NCBI GenBank assembly: GCA_002471575.1
Contig: DKQG01000058.1
Coordinates: forward strand, 1 to 56,551
From: Alphaproteobacteria bacterium UBA7314
GTDB taxonomy: Bacteria; Pseudomonadota; Alphaproteobacteria; MPNO01; UBA830
DNA: 56,551 bases
Direction of reading: 5' to 3'
Position numbers and translations under genes: made by a program. The notes below the pieces were generated by a model, which searched no databases, had not been told where the DNA came from, and was given only the letters and a program-made list of their open reading frames with translations. Positions 26,369-36,240 of this stretch are shown here, piece by piece. Each line of letters begins with the position of its first letter. Positions within the stretch are counted from its first letter, which is position 1.

Positions 26369-26388
26369 CTTTTCACGGCTATGAAAAA

Positions 26389-27303
26389 TTACCGTGTCGG
26401 AACCGGTTGGTCGCCAGAGTAATCGTAGAAACCCTTACCTGATTTGCGGCCCAGCCAGCCGGCTTCGACGTATTTCACCAGCAGCGGACAGGGACGGTAC
26501 TTGGTATCGGCCAAGCCGTCGTACAAGACCTGCATCACTGCAAGGCATGTATCAAGACCGATGAAATCGGCCAGCTCCAGCGGGCCCATCGGGTGGTTGG
26601 CGCCCAACTTCATCGCAGTGTCGATGTCCTTCACCGAGCCGATGCCTTCATGAAGCGTGTAGACCGCTTCGTTGATCATCGGCAACAGAATGCGGTTGAC
26701 GATAAAGGCCGGGAAATCTTCCGAGATCACGGGCGTCTTGCCCATGCGATAGGTAAGCCCCCCGACAATCTTGTGGGTGGCGTCATCGGTGGCGATGCCG
26801 GGGATCAGTTCGACCAGCTGCATGATTGGCACTGGGTTCATGAAATGCATGCCCATGAATTTTTCTGGCCGGTCCGTGGTTGCACCCAGGCGCGTGATCG
26901 AAATCGACGAAGTGTTTGATGCGATGATGGCGTCGCTGCGCAGCGAAGGGATAACCGCCTTGTATATTTCGCGCTTGATGGCTTCGTCTTCGGTCGCGGC
27001 CTCGATAACGACGTCGCAGTCGCCCAGTGCGGCATGGTCGGTCGATGTCGTCAGTCGGTCGAGCGCATCTTGCTTGTCGGCGGGGCTGATCTTTTCGCGG
27101 CTGACCTGGCGTTCCAGGTTCTTGTCAATGGTGGCGATCGCCTTGTCCAGCTGTTCCTCGCCGATGTCGTTTAGCACGACATTGATGCCCGTGGTGGCCG
27201 CGACATGCGCGATCCCGGAACCCATCTGGCCGGCACCGATAACGCCGATCTGCTTGATGCTGAGTGCTTCGGGCGTGGCGCCCGGGTCCTGAATATCAGT
27301 CAT
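26389..27303 (-). CDS. 3-Hydroxybutyryl-CoA dehydrogenase (3-hydroxyacyl-CoA dehydrogenase)
   Basis: An NAD-dependent dehydrogenase acting on 3-hydroxyacyl-CoA, in short-chain b-oxidation, butyrate or PHB metabolism. The 304 aa contain the Rossmann motif IGVIGAGQMGSGIAHVAA near residue 18, the conserved NTSSISITRLGA, GMHFMNPVPIMQLVEL with the catalytic His, and the C-terminal domain PAFIVNRILLPMINEA and NHPMGPLELADFIGLDTCL. It lies 60 bases downstream of etfA, a common alphaproteobacterial order (etfB-etfA-hbd). This fits a role in acyl-CoA oxidation with ETF as electron carrier for the companion acyl-CoA dehydrogenase. Confidence 0.95.
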   Translation of the reverse strand: MTDIQDPGATPEALSIKQIGVIGAGQMGSGIAHVAATTGINVVLNDIGEEQLDKAIATIDKNLERQVSREKISPADKQDALDRLTTSTDHAALGDCDVVIEAATEDEAIKREIYKAVIPSLRSDAIIASNTSSISITRLGATTDRPEKFMGMHFMNPVPIMQLVELIPGIATDDATHKIVGGLTYRMGKTPVISEDFPAFIVNRILLPMINEAVYTLHEGIGSVKDIDTAMKLGANHPMGPLELADFIGLDTCLAVMQVLYDGLADTKYRPCPLLVKYVEAGWLGRKSGKGFYDYSGDQPVPTR

Positions 27304-27363
27304 GTAAAACTCCTCTGTTGACTCCCTGTCACAGAATTTTTCGTTAAATGTTCCCGCGATTGG

Positions 27364-28317
27364 TTACCGCGGTTTTATGTCCTGCGTTTCCAATTCATCG
27401 TCCAGATCGGGGATAAGCTTGAAGAGATCACCGACGATGCCGTAATCGGCGACCGAGAAAATCGGCGCCTCCTCGTCCTTGTTGATGGCGACGATTACCT
27501 TGGAATCTTTCATGCCTGCCAGATGCTGGATCGCGCCGGAAATACCGACCGCGATATATAGCTCCGGCGCAACGACCTTGCCGGTCTGGCCGACCTGGTA
27601 GTCGTTGGGCTTGTAACCGGCATCGACCGCTGCGCGCGATGCGCCGACGGCGGCGCCAAGCTTGTCGGCGACCTTTTCGATGATCTCGAAATTTTCGCCC
27701 GACTGCATTCCGCGGCCGCCGGAAACAATTACCCGGGCAGCGGTCAGTTCGGGGCGTTCGGACTTGGTCAGTTCCTGGCCGACGAAGCTCGAAAGGCCGG
27801 GATCGTCGGCGGCATTGGCGGTGTCGACCGCGCCGGACCCGCCCTCGGCTTCGGCGGCGGCAAAGGCTGTACCGCGGACGGTGATGACCTTTACCGAATC
27901 CGACGATTGCACGGTCGCCATCGCGTTGCCGGCGTAGATCGGCCGCACGAAGGTATCTGCCGACACTACTTCGACGATGTCGGAAATCTGCGCCACATCC
28001 AGCAGTGCGGCGACGCGCGGAGCGACGTTCTTGCCGGTGGTGTTGGACGGAAACAGGATGTGGCTGTAGCTGCCTGCATGGGCGACGACGACCGGCGCCA
28101 GCGCCTCGGCGAGCTGGTGCTCGTAGGCGGCACCGTCGACGTGCAGCACCTTGGAGACACCGACAATCTTCCCTGCGGTCACGGCGGCGGCGCCCGCATT
28201 GCTGCCGGCCACCAGCACGTGCACATCGGCGTCGATGGCGGCAGCAGCCGTCACGGTATTAAGAACGATGGGAACGATTGCCGAATTGTCGTGATCGGCG
28301 ACGACGAGAACAGCCAT
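27364..28317 (-). CDS. etfA: Electron transfer flavoprotein subunit alpha
   Basis: FAD-carrying subunit of ETF, which takes electrons from acyl-CoA and other flavin dehydrogenases to ETF-ubiquinone oxidoreductase. The 317 aa have full length. The FAD-binding C-terminal part is visible: ARVIVSGGRGMQSGENFEII near residue 195, VGQTGKVVAPELYIAVGISG and the HLAGMKDSKVIVAINKDEEA block. The start overlaps the stop of etfB by one base. Confidence 0.97.
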   Translation of the reverse strand: MAVLVVADHDNSAIVPIVLNTVTAAAAIDADVHVLVAGSNAGAAAVTAGKIVGVSKVLHVDGAAYEHQLAEALAPVVVAHAGSYSHILFPSNTTGKNVAPRVAALLDVAQISDIVEVVSADTFVRPIYAGNAMATVQSSDSVKVITVRGTAFAAAEAEGGSGAVDTANAADDPGLSSFVGQELTKSERPELTAARVIVSGGRGMQSGENFEIIEKVADKLGAAVGASRAAVDAGYKPNDYQVGQTGKVVAPELYIAVGISGAIQHLAGMKDSKVIVAINKDEEAPIFSVADYGIVGDLFKLIPDLDDELETQDIKPR

Positions 28318-29066
28318 CAGATGACCCCTACTTCGTTTTTCAGCTTGTTGACCAGCTCCGCGACGGTTTCGACCTTAATACCGCCTTCGCGCTGCGACGG
28401 TTCGGTGACCTTCAGCGTGGTCAGGCGCGGCGCGATGTCGACGCCCAGCTCTTCCGGCGTAATCTCGGCGATTTCCTTCTTCTTCGCCTTCATGATGTTC
28501 GGCAGCGATGCGTAGCGCGGCTCGTTCAGGCGCAGATCCGTGGTGATCACCGCCGGCAGGTTGATGGCGACGGTCTGCAGCCCGCCGTCGATTTCGCGGG
28601 TCACGTTGGCCTTGCCGTCCGCGAGCGCGATTTCCGACGCGAAAGTGCCCTGCGACCAGCCCAAAAGGCCCGCGAGCATCTGGCCGGTCTGGTTTGAATC
28701 GTCGTCGATCGCTTGCTTGCCGAGGACGACCACATCCGGCGATTCCTGCTCCACGATCTTCGCCAGTAACTTGGCGACCGCCAGTGGCTGCAGCTCGTCG
28801 TCAGTTTTTACATGAATACCCCGGTCGCAGCCCATTGCCAGTGCTGTACGGATTGTTTCTTGGCATTGCTGCACGCCCATCGAGACCGCGACGATTTCGG
28901 TCGCGGTGCCTGCTTCGTGAAGACGGACCGCTTCTTCGACGGCGATTTCGTCAAACGGGTTCATGGACATCTTGACGTTGGCGGTCTCAACACCGGTTTC
29001 ATCGCCCTTGACGCGAACCTTGATGTTGTAATCGATCACCCGCTTGACGGCGACGAGCAGTTTCAT
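28317..29066 (-). CDS. etfB: Electron transfer flavoprotein subunit beta
   Basis: AMP-binding subunit of ETF. The 249 aa show the usual MKLLVAVKRVIDYNIKVRVK start, the MSMNPFDEIAVEEAVRLHEA block near residue 35, the AMP-loop region VVLGKQAIDDDSNQTGQMLA near residue 120, and the recognition loop region ITTDLRLNEPRYASLPNIMK. It overlaps etfA. The 291 bases upstream (29067-29357) hold no gene that I can recognise. They do contain a perfect inverted repeat at 29162-29177. Confidence 0.97.
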   Translation of the reverse strand: MKLLVAVKRVIDYNIKVRVKGDETGVETANVKMSMNPFDEIAVEEAVRLHEAGTATEIVAVSMGVQQCQETIRTALAMGCDRGIHVKTDDELQPLAVAKLLAKIVEQESPDVVVLGKQAIDDDSNQTGQMLAGLLGWSQGTFASEIALADGKANVTREIDGGLQTVAINLPAVITTDLRLNEPRYASLPNIMKAKKKEIAEITPEELGVDIAPRLTTLKVTEPSQREGGIKVETVAELVNKLKNEVGVI

Positions 29067-29161
29067 CGGTCAGACTCTCTCAATCTGGGGGCAGCCATCT
29101 GTATTTTTGGGCCTTTCCGGGCGCGTTTCGCTGCCACTCGGGATGCGGACGGAAAGACTTA

Positions 29162-29177
29162 TTTCGCAGTTGCGAAA
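29162..29177. promoter_or_regulatory. Perfect inverted repeat upstream of etfB (candidate operator)
   Basis: TTTCGCA (29162-29168) and TGCGAAA (29171-29177) are perfect 7-base arms separated by GT, about 100 bases before the etfB start. It is not an FNR or LexA site. No regulator gene is adjacent, so the binding protein is unknown. Confidence 0.35.
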
Positions 29178-29357
29178 CCTACCTGAGTCACGCCCGATGT
29201 CAAGTTTCGGTCATAAATGCTGCAATGCGAAGTGTATGGTTGCGACTAGTCGCTTTTGCACCCTCGACCTTCCTGGAAAAGGGGGAAACAGGCCTATTTC
29301 ACCGTCTCCCTAGCCCTCCCCCTCAGGAGTAGGGGATAAAACGGAACGATGAAGCAG

Positions 29358-29555
29358 CTATTTCGTTGAGAACAGGAACAACAGCCCTAGCAGCGCAACG
29401 GCCCCAAGCTGCAGGAACACCCGCGCGCGCATAAATTTATTGGAATGCTTGGCATTGAATTCGCCGCCGCGGACCATGGAAATCAGGCCCAGCGCCAGTG
29501 CGCCCAGCGTCGCGACCAAGGCGACGATGACCAGGATGGGGAGAGCGGTGCTCAT
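29358..29555 (-). CDS. Small HIG1-type twin-transmembrane protein
   Basis: A 65-aa membrane protein with two helices: LPILVIVALVATLGALALGL (about residues 5-24) and VFLQLGAVALLGLLFLF at the C-terminus, joined by the polar loop SMVRGGEFNAKHSNKFMRAR. The loop-plus-second-helix pattern (NKxMRARVxxQ) is that of HIG1 domain proteins, which in alphaproteobacteria are associated with respiratory complexes. I chose ATG 29555, which gives MSTALPILV. The frame can be extended to 29642 but the extension has no membrane or family features. In many alphaproteobacteria this gene precedes a cobalamin adenosyltransferase gene and etfBA. Here the adenosyltransferase is missing from the gap. Confidence 0.8.
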   Translation of the reverse strand: MSTALPILVIVALVATLGALALGLISMVRGGEFNAKHSNKFMRARVFLQLGAVALLGLLFLFSTK

Positions 29556-29664
29556 CACCGCAATATGAGGCCGCCTGACATCGGACGCAATGCGGCGTTT
29601 TGGCGGACTAAACCGCGAGCACTTGCCACAATTCGCCATCAACCTCGCCGCGCGGGAAAACGAG

Positions 29665-30402
29665 TCACTCGTGGTCCTCGCCGGTCATGCAGTCCGGAAC
29701 GGCATTCTCGTAGGACGGGCGCGCCTCCATTCGCTCGAAACATTCTGTGACGTTCGGGCGGTTGCGGGTGCACAGGCTGTCCATGCAGATCAGGCTAAGC
29801 CGTTTCTCGTGGGGGATCATGCAGTTATCCGCGAAGCCGAAACCGCGTCCGGCCAGCCACGCTGTTTCGCAAAACTGGCGTTCCATGTCGTCGAAGGCGG
29901 GGTCGTAGTGTCTGATAGCGGCGTCAACGCGCGGCGCCTCGAGTACCATCTCGATGCAGTCTCGCCAGATCTCGCCACGTTCCTAGTTCGAATTGCGGGC
30001 ATCGCGCGCCTCGCGTTCCTACGGCGTCATGGTGACGAGGAAATACTTACGATTGGCGGTCGCGAGAGTGACCGTGGTGCAGCCGGGTGGAGAAATTCCG
30101 CGATCCGCTTCATCCATAGCGGTGTCTGCGCGAGCATCCCGGGGGTCGTCCGGCAGCAGCGATAGTGACGGTTCCGTTTCCTCCAGATCGAACATGATGG
30201 CCGACAATTCGGTAATCGCTGGGTCGCCATCCACTGGGGTTGGCACCACGGCCTCGGGGTTCAGTTTTAGATATTCAGGATCGTGCTAATCCTTAGCCTG
30301 CAGGTTCAGCAGCTCGCTCTCGGAGGGCGGAATCTTCTTGTAAAGCACCAAGCGTACCTTGGCCATGCATACCGACATAGTTCCGTGATAGAGTTTCAGT
30401 AT
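29665..30402 (-). pseudogene. Glutathione S-transferase family pseudogene
   Basis: A minus-strand GST-like protein can be read almost end to end. From 30402 it reads ILKLYHGTMSVCMAKVRLVL, LNLQAKD, TAG (30286-30288), HDPEYLKLNPEAVVPTPVDG, DPAITELSAIMFDLEE, ANRKYFLVTMTP, TAG (30019-30021), EREARDARNSN, TAG (29983-29985), ERGEIWRDCIEMVLEAPRVD, AAIRHYDPAFDDME, FADNCMIPHEKRLSLICMDS and a normal C-terminus. The expected start is ATA, with AGGA nine bases before. A segment (PLWMKRIAEFLHP) is only found in another frame, implying two compensating frameshifts near 30.1 kb. The order thioredoxin-fold domain, LNPxxVVPxxVDG, ITESxAIM, then helical domain marks it as a GST, with clear resemblance to uncharacterised proteobacterial GSTs. 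Confidence 0.88.
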
Positions 30403-30433
30403 CGCTGCATGTCCTGATCTATATTTTCATCCG

Positions 30434-31279
30434 ATGAGTCTCCTCGACCATATCTCCCGCTGCAACGCCCACGATCTGTCGAAGTTTGTACCGCTGATCG
30501 TCGACGGGGAAATCGCCGGCCGTATTCGAAGGGATCGTCTGGTTCATCTGGAACAGTTTCCCGATGTTTTCAGCCTGTCTGACGAAGCGGTGCGGCTGGC
30601 GGACGGCCTGGAATCGTATGATGATCGTACGGCCGCCGTCGAAATGGTGGTGCGTTCCCTGTTCGAAAACGGTGCGCTGACAGGCTGGCGAGGAGAGCCC
30701 TATCCGGTAGGTGGAAATTGGGGCGGCCCGCACGCGTTTGAAATCGAACGGGCGGCGTCGCCGTTTTTCGGGGCGCGTGCCTACGGGGTCCACATCAATG
30801 GTTTCGTGCGCAGCGAAGATGGTATCCACATGTGGATCGCGCGGCGTGCCGACGACCGGCCAGTCTGCCCCGGCATGCTCGACAACATGATCGCCGGCGG
30901 CCAGCCAGTGACGTTGAGCCTAAAAGAGAACGTCATCAAGGAAGCGGGGGAGGAAGCAGGCGTAGCGCCAGAACTGGCTGCGACCGCGATTCCGACCGGC
31001 GCCGTCACCTATTGCGCAGAGAGCGAAGTCGGGCTGAAACCTGACATAATGTTCTGCTGGGATCTGGAGCTGCCGGCGGATTTCACACCGGTAAACACCG
31101 ACGGTGAAATTTCCGAATTTTACCTGCTGCCGGCAGTTGAGGTGATGGCGATCGTCGATGCGTCCGACGACTTCAAGTTCAACTGCAACCTGGTGATTAT
31201 CGATTTCTGCATCCGCCACGGCATCCTGCCGCCCGAGCATCCCAACTACGAAAACATTCTGAGAGGATTACGTCGTTAG
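30434..31279 (+). CDS. Nudix hydrolase with DUF4743 N-terminal domain
   Basis: A pyrophosphohydrolase (281 aa) of the type fused in eukaryotes to thiamine pyrophosphokinase-like proteins. Related proteins hydrolyse oxidised thiamine diphosphates or other nucleotide-like diphosphates. The N-terminal ~115 residues form the DUF4743 region (HDLSKFVPLIVDGEIAGRIR). The Nudix box is at residues 155-177: GGQP then KENVIKEAGEEAGV, with K where Arg is usual and the EExG metal motif kept. The core also has AYGVHINGFVR and MWIARRADDRPVCPGMLDN. It stands alone, divergent from the GST pseudogene. The substrate is not predictable. Confidence 0.9.
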   Translation: MSLLDHISRCNAHDLSKFVPLIVDGEIAGRIRRDRLVHLEQFPDVFSLSDEAVRLADGLESYDDRTAAVEMVVRSLFENGALTGWRGEPYPVGGNWGGPHAFEIERAASPFFGARAYGVHINGFVRSEDGIHMWIARRADDRPVCPGMLDNMIAGGQPVTLSLKENVIKEAGEEAGVAPELAATAIPTGAVTYCAESEVGLKPDIMFCWDLELPADFTPVNTDGEISEFYLLPAVEVMAIVDASDDFKFNCNLVIIDFCIRHGILPPEHPNYENILRGLRR

Positions 31280-31541
31280 TATGTCGCCATTCGTTCCCAA
31301 TAATTGGTCGGGTTTCGGATTAATATAAGTATCTTATTGACTTAGCGGGCCGAAAGGCCCAAAAACGCGTCTTTAGTTGTCTCGCGATGGCGCGAAATGC
31401 CGATATTGAAGCGGCATATTTCCCGGGAACAAATAAGCAAAAACACCTCGTGCCGGCCGCGCCCGGTACCCGGAAATAGCCCGTGCTGGATAGCGTTGAA
31501 GACGCCCGGATTAATTGCACGCGGCAGAAAGAAGTAACTTA

Positions 31542-32843
<1,302 letters not shown>

Positions 32844-32849
32844 CGCTTT

Positions 32850-35216
32850 TTAATCAGCGACCAGCCGGCATCTTGTTGACCGGTGCGGGATCGATCCGCT
32901 GAGAGGATCGATGTGTCTGCTTCCGATCAACAGATTCTGGTTGGCGCTGTTTTCCGCCAGGGGCGGCTGACCCGGAAGGTTCAGTTCGGCACAGGCCTGC
33001 CACCACCCATAAGGTGCGCACACGACGCGGGGGTGTAAAGACGGATTGATCTTTGTCCGCAAACGGACGCGCCCCTGCGTGTTTTCCAGATAAGCCCACT
33101 CACCCTCTGCGACGCCTGCGGCCTCTGCGGTTTCCGGGTGGACTTCCATAAACGGATCAGGCTGGCGTGATCTTAGCCTAGGGATGTTGCGATTCTGGGG
33201 CCCGATAAGCTGGATAACGCGGAAACTGGTTAGGACCAATGGATATGTCTGATCGTCGTCCAGCGGGCTGTCCGGCGGCTCGACATGATCGGGCAGGGGC
33301 GGGTATCCGGCTGCCGGAAAGGCGCTGGCGAAAAGTTCAAGGCGTCCGCTTGGCGTCGCGAAGCCCGCGGGACTGCCGTCTACCTCGAGCGGCCGGCTGT
33401 ACTTTCGATATGTTGTATTAGTGTCGAACGGTATTCCGCCGGGAGAATTTTTGAGGTCGGCCATGGTTAGGCCGGTGGGTGACAGATGGTGGTTCCACGC
33501 CGCTTCCTGGTCACCGCCGAAGAAGGCGCTATCCAGACCCAACCTCGCCGCCAGGTCGAAAATGATTTCCAGATCGGGGCGGGATTCGTGGCGCGGCGCT
33601 ACGACCGGCGTCTTTGCCTGCGTCCACGCGAACGCTTCTTGGCTGCTGCAAAACCCCGCCCGGATTGCGCTGCTTTCCCAAGTAGAAGAAGCGGGCAGGA
33701 TGATATCGGCATAGTGTGCTGTTGGATTGTCGAAAAGATCTACATGCACATAGAACTCCAGTGCTTTCAGCGCTTTTGCAGCGCCCTTTGGATCAACGTG
33801 CCCGACTAGGAAGTTGCTGCCGAATAGCACTAACCCCCGCACTGGATAGGGGTCCTTGTCGAGAATCGCTCGGTAGAGCGGCGTATGCTGAATGTGGCCG
33901 GGGTCGCGGGATGGTCCCAGCGGATGGTCGGCCAGTCCAAGTCGTTTGTCAGTCTGCCCCGGCGGCAGAAATTCTGCGGCGGTAATCGGGTTGCTGGGTG
34001 CCGGCGCAAATTCGGCATTGCTTCCCTGAGCGTCGAACTGGCCCGTCAGTCCGTAAAAGCACTGGATTGCCCGGTTCATCTGCAGCGTACCGGAATGCAT
34101 TTCCGTACCGGTCCAGCTCTCGTATCCGGAGGGACGTTCGGTGGCGAACATCTGTGCGGCGCGGCGCACGTCTTCGGGGGCTACCCAAGTGATATCGGTT
34201 GATTTTTCCGGGGCATATTCGGCGGCGCGCGAGCGAAGCAGGTCCAACACAGTTTCGCAACGCACGGTCGATCCGTCCGGCAGGGGGCATTCGAACGAGC
34301 CGGACAGCGATGGGACGGTCTCGTTGTCGCCGAACCCTGTTTCGGGATCCCATATTGCCGCGCGGTTCGTTTTTGAGTCCCGGACAACCCAGGAATTTTT
34401 TCCAGCATCGACTGAGATATCCTGTCCCGACAGCAGATCGCCTGTGTCGGTGCGGACCAAAAAGGGCGCGTTGGTCCAGTTGCGGGCGAAATCGGTATCA
34501 ATCAAGTCTTCGTCGAACAGCACATGCAGCATTGCGAGCGCCAGCGCTCCGTCTGCGCCGGGGCGCACGCGCAGCCAGCAATCCGCCTTTTTGGCCAGTG
34601 TGTGCTCGCGCGGGTCTATGACGATCAGTTTCGTTCCCCGTTGCCGCGCCTTTGCGATCCGTCCGGCGCTGACCGGGTCCGACGCCTGGGGGTTGATACC
34701 CCACAGCAGAATGCAGTTGGCGTTCTCGGTATCGGGCCTCGGGGTCGAAACGCCGTAGGTGTGCTTCGAGCCGAATAGCCGGCTCCATGTGCAGACATGT
34801 CCCGGGCCGATGAAGTTCGGCGTGCCGAATGCCCCGAACAGCCGGTCCAGCCAAGGACGTACGTCGTCTGTTGCGCTGCCGGCCGTTGTTGCGCAGCCAT
34901 ATGCCACGCTCTCCGCTCCGGACTCGGCCCGTATATCCAGCAGGCGTCTTGCGATCAGCTCCAACGCGTCGTTCCAGGAAATTGGTTCCCATCCGGGGTT
35001 GGGATCGCCTTTGGGCCGCGTCCTTCGGAGAGGATGGCGCAGCCGGTCGTCAGAGTAGACTATTTCCGGAGCGGCGGAACCCTTGATGCAGATGCATCCG
35101 TTGGGATGGTCCGGGTCGGCGTCGACCCGCGTGAAACGGCCGTCCTCGATCGTCGCGACGACACCGCATCTCGACGTGCACATCGCACAATAGGTCTGGA
35201 TTTTTTCGGTGGACAC
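32850..35216 (-). CDS. Molybdopterin oxidoreductase (MopB family; nitrate reductase/formate dehydrogenase-like)
   Basis: A 788-aa molybdopterin enzyme of the DMSO reductase superfamily. The N-terminal 4Fe-4S site is C10-x2-C13-x3-C17 with a further Cys in NGCICIKG near residue 43. Then come GPGHVCTWSRLFG and the MGD-binding wording LLWGINPQASDPVS and KLIVIDPREH. At the C-terminus is a molydopterin-dinucleotide domain (RSRQPDPFMEVHPETAEAAG and APYGWWQ). There is no Tat signal, so it is cytosolic. NapA and FdhA partners are absent. No electron-transfer subunit is adjacent. Homologues of this layout are found as single genes with undefined substrates. It converges on rhlE with a six-base gap. 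Confidence 0.9.
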   Translation of the reverse strand: MSTEKIQTYCAMCTSRCGVVATIEDGRFTRVDADPDHPNGCICIKGSAAPEIVYSDDRLRHPLRRTRPKGDPNPGWEPISWNDALELIARRLLDIRAESGAESVAYGCATTAGSATDDVRPWLDRLFGAFGTPNFIGPGHVCTWSRLFGSKHTYGVSTPRPDTENANCILLWGINPQASDPVSAGRIAKARQRGTKLIVIDPREHTLAKKADCWLRVRPGADGALALAMLHVLFDEDLIDTDFARNWTNAPFLVRTDTGDLLSGQDISVDAGKNSWVVRDSKTNRAAIWDPETGFGDNETVPSLSGSFECPLPDGSTVRCETVLDLLRSRAAEYAPEKSTDITWVAPEDVRRAAQMFATERPSGYESWTGTEMHSGTLQMNRAIQCFYGLTGQFDAQGSNAEFAPAPSNPITAAEFLPPGQTDKRLGLADHPLGPSRDPGHIQHTPLYRAILDKDPYPVRGLVLFGSNFLVGHVDPKGAAKALKALEFYVHVDLFDNPTAHYADIILPASSTWESSAIRAGFCSSQEAFAWTQAKTPVVAPRHESRPDLEIIFDLAARLGLDSAFFGGDQEAAWNHHLSPTGLTMADLKNSPGGIPFDTNTTYRKYSRPLEVDGSPAGFATPSGRLELFASAFPAAGYPPLPDHVEPPDSPLDDDQTYPLVLTSFRVIQLIGPQNRNIPRLRSRQPDPFMEVHPETAEAAGVAEGEWAYLENTQGRVRLRTKINPSLHPRVVCAPYGWWQACAELNLPGQPPLAENSANQNLLIGSRHIDPLSGSIPHRSTRCRLVAD

Positions 35217-35295
35217 GGGACTGCTTCATTCTGACATAAAAGAGGAGTGTACACCGGAAATTCCGGCCGTTTAGCTCGGGGCGACGATTTTTCGC

Positions 35296-36153
35296 CTACT
35301 CTTCGAACCCTGTCATGTTGACGACTTCTTCCGGCGTATATCCGTTTTCGCGCAACGCGCGGATCGTCATGTCCTGATCGCGCTTTGCCAGCCTGCGGCC
35401 CGAGGTGTTGCGGATTAGGCGATGGTGGTCGTAGCCCGGCGGGGTATATCCGAGCAGGCCCTGCAGCAATCGGTGCACGTCGGTAGACGGGGCCAAGTCG
35501 TCTCCACGGTTCACCATGGTTATTTCTTGGAGATGATCGTCTACCGTTACCGCCAGATGATAGCTGGTCGGTACGTCTTTGCGCGCCAGAACGACGTCGC
35601 CGAAACGCTCTGGTTTGGCTTTCACCAGGCCCTGGTTTTTGTCCTTCCAGGCAAGCGGCCCTGCAATCGCCGATGCGCCCTGCATATCGAGACGGCGCAC
35701 GTGTGGATCACCCTTGTCGATCCGGTCTTCGCGTTTCTCATCCGACAGTTTTTTGCAAATACCGGGGTAGATGGGGCCGTCTGGACCATGCGGCGCGTGA
35801 CCTGATTGTTCGATCTCAGCCTTGATTTCCGTCCGGGTGCAGAAACAGGGATAGAGCAATCCCTTGGTTGTCAGCTTGCGCAGGGCCTTGTCGTAATCAT
35901 CCATGTGTTCGGATTGTTTGCGTACTGGCTTCTCCCAGTCCAGACCCAGCCACGCAAGGTCTTCAAGAATTGCGTCGGTGAACTCCGGTTTGCAGCGGGC
36001 AGGATCGATGTCTTCGATCCGCAAGTGGAACGTCCCTCCCTTCCCCCGGGCGTGAAATGCCGTCAGGGCGGAAAAGGCGTGCCCGATATGAAGATAACCG
36101 GTCGGGCTCGGCGCGAACCGCGTAATCTGTCCTGCCTTGCTGCGTTTTGCCAT
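35296..36153 (-). CDS. gluQ: Glutamyl-Q tRNA(Asp) synthetase
   Basis: A truncated GluRS paralogue that attaches glutamate to the queuosine base of tRNA-Asp. The 285 aa have the GluQ-RS length, half that of GluRS, and lack the anticodon-binding domain. The HIGH motif is in APSPTGYLHIGHAFSAL (residues 13-29). DIDPARC and a zinc site (YPCFCTRTEI ... YPGIC) follow. The KMSKS-like loop is GRRLAKRDQD near residue 255. I chose ATG 36153. An in-frame extension toward 36546 reads through the alkA-like gene on the other strand and is spurious. It is divergent from that gene. Confidence 0.94.
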   Translation of the reverse strand: MAKRSKAGQITRFAPSPTGYLHIGHAFSALTAFHARGKGGTFHLRIEDIDPARCKPEFTDAILEDLAWLGLDWEKPVRKQSEHMDDYDKALRKLTTKGLLYPCFCTRTEIKAEIEQSGHAPHGPDGPIYPGICKKLSDEKREDRIDKGDPHVRRLDMQGASAIAGPLAWKDKNQGLVKAKPERFGDVVLARKDVPTSYHLAVTVDDHLQEITMVNRGDDLAPSTDVHRLLQGLLGYTPPGYDHHRLIRNTSGRRLAKRDQDMTIRALRENGYTPEEVVNMTGFEE

Positions 36154-36240
36154 GACACCACTTCTGTGAGATAGAGACGGAACCTTCAAATCGGTGGCGA
36201 AACATCCCCAGAAGGTGCGCCGCCAGCCGGACCGGACCCG

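Noticed and set aside
6527..30402. Idea that TAG is reassigned or suppressed, because of many in-frame TAG codons.
   Set aside because: TAG also ends several clearly intact genes (fahA, the CoxL-type gene, tcuB, the PrpF-type gene), and the damaged genes also carry frameshifts, TGA, TAA and lost starts.
31347..31360. Hairpin GGGCC-GAAA-GGCCC ahead of rhlE considered as a terminator.
   Set aside because: No T-run follows on the plus strand. On the minus strand the T-run is on the wrong side. It may be an mRNA leader structure but nothing more can be said.
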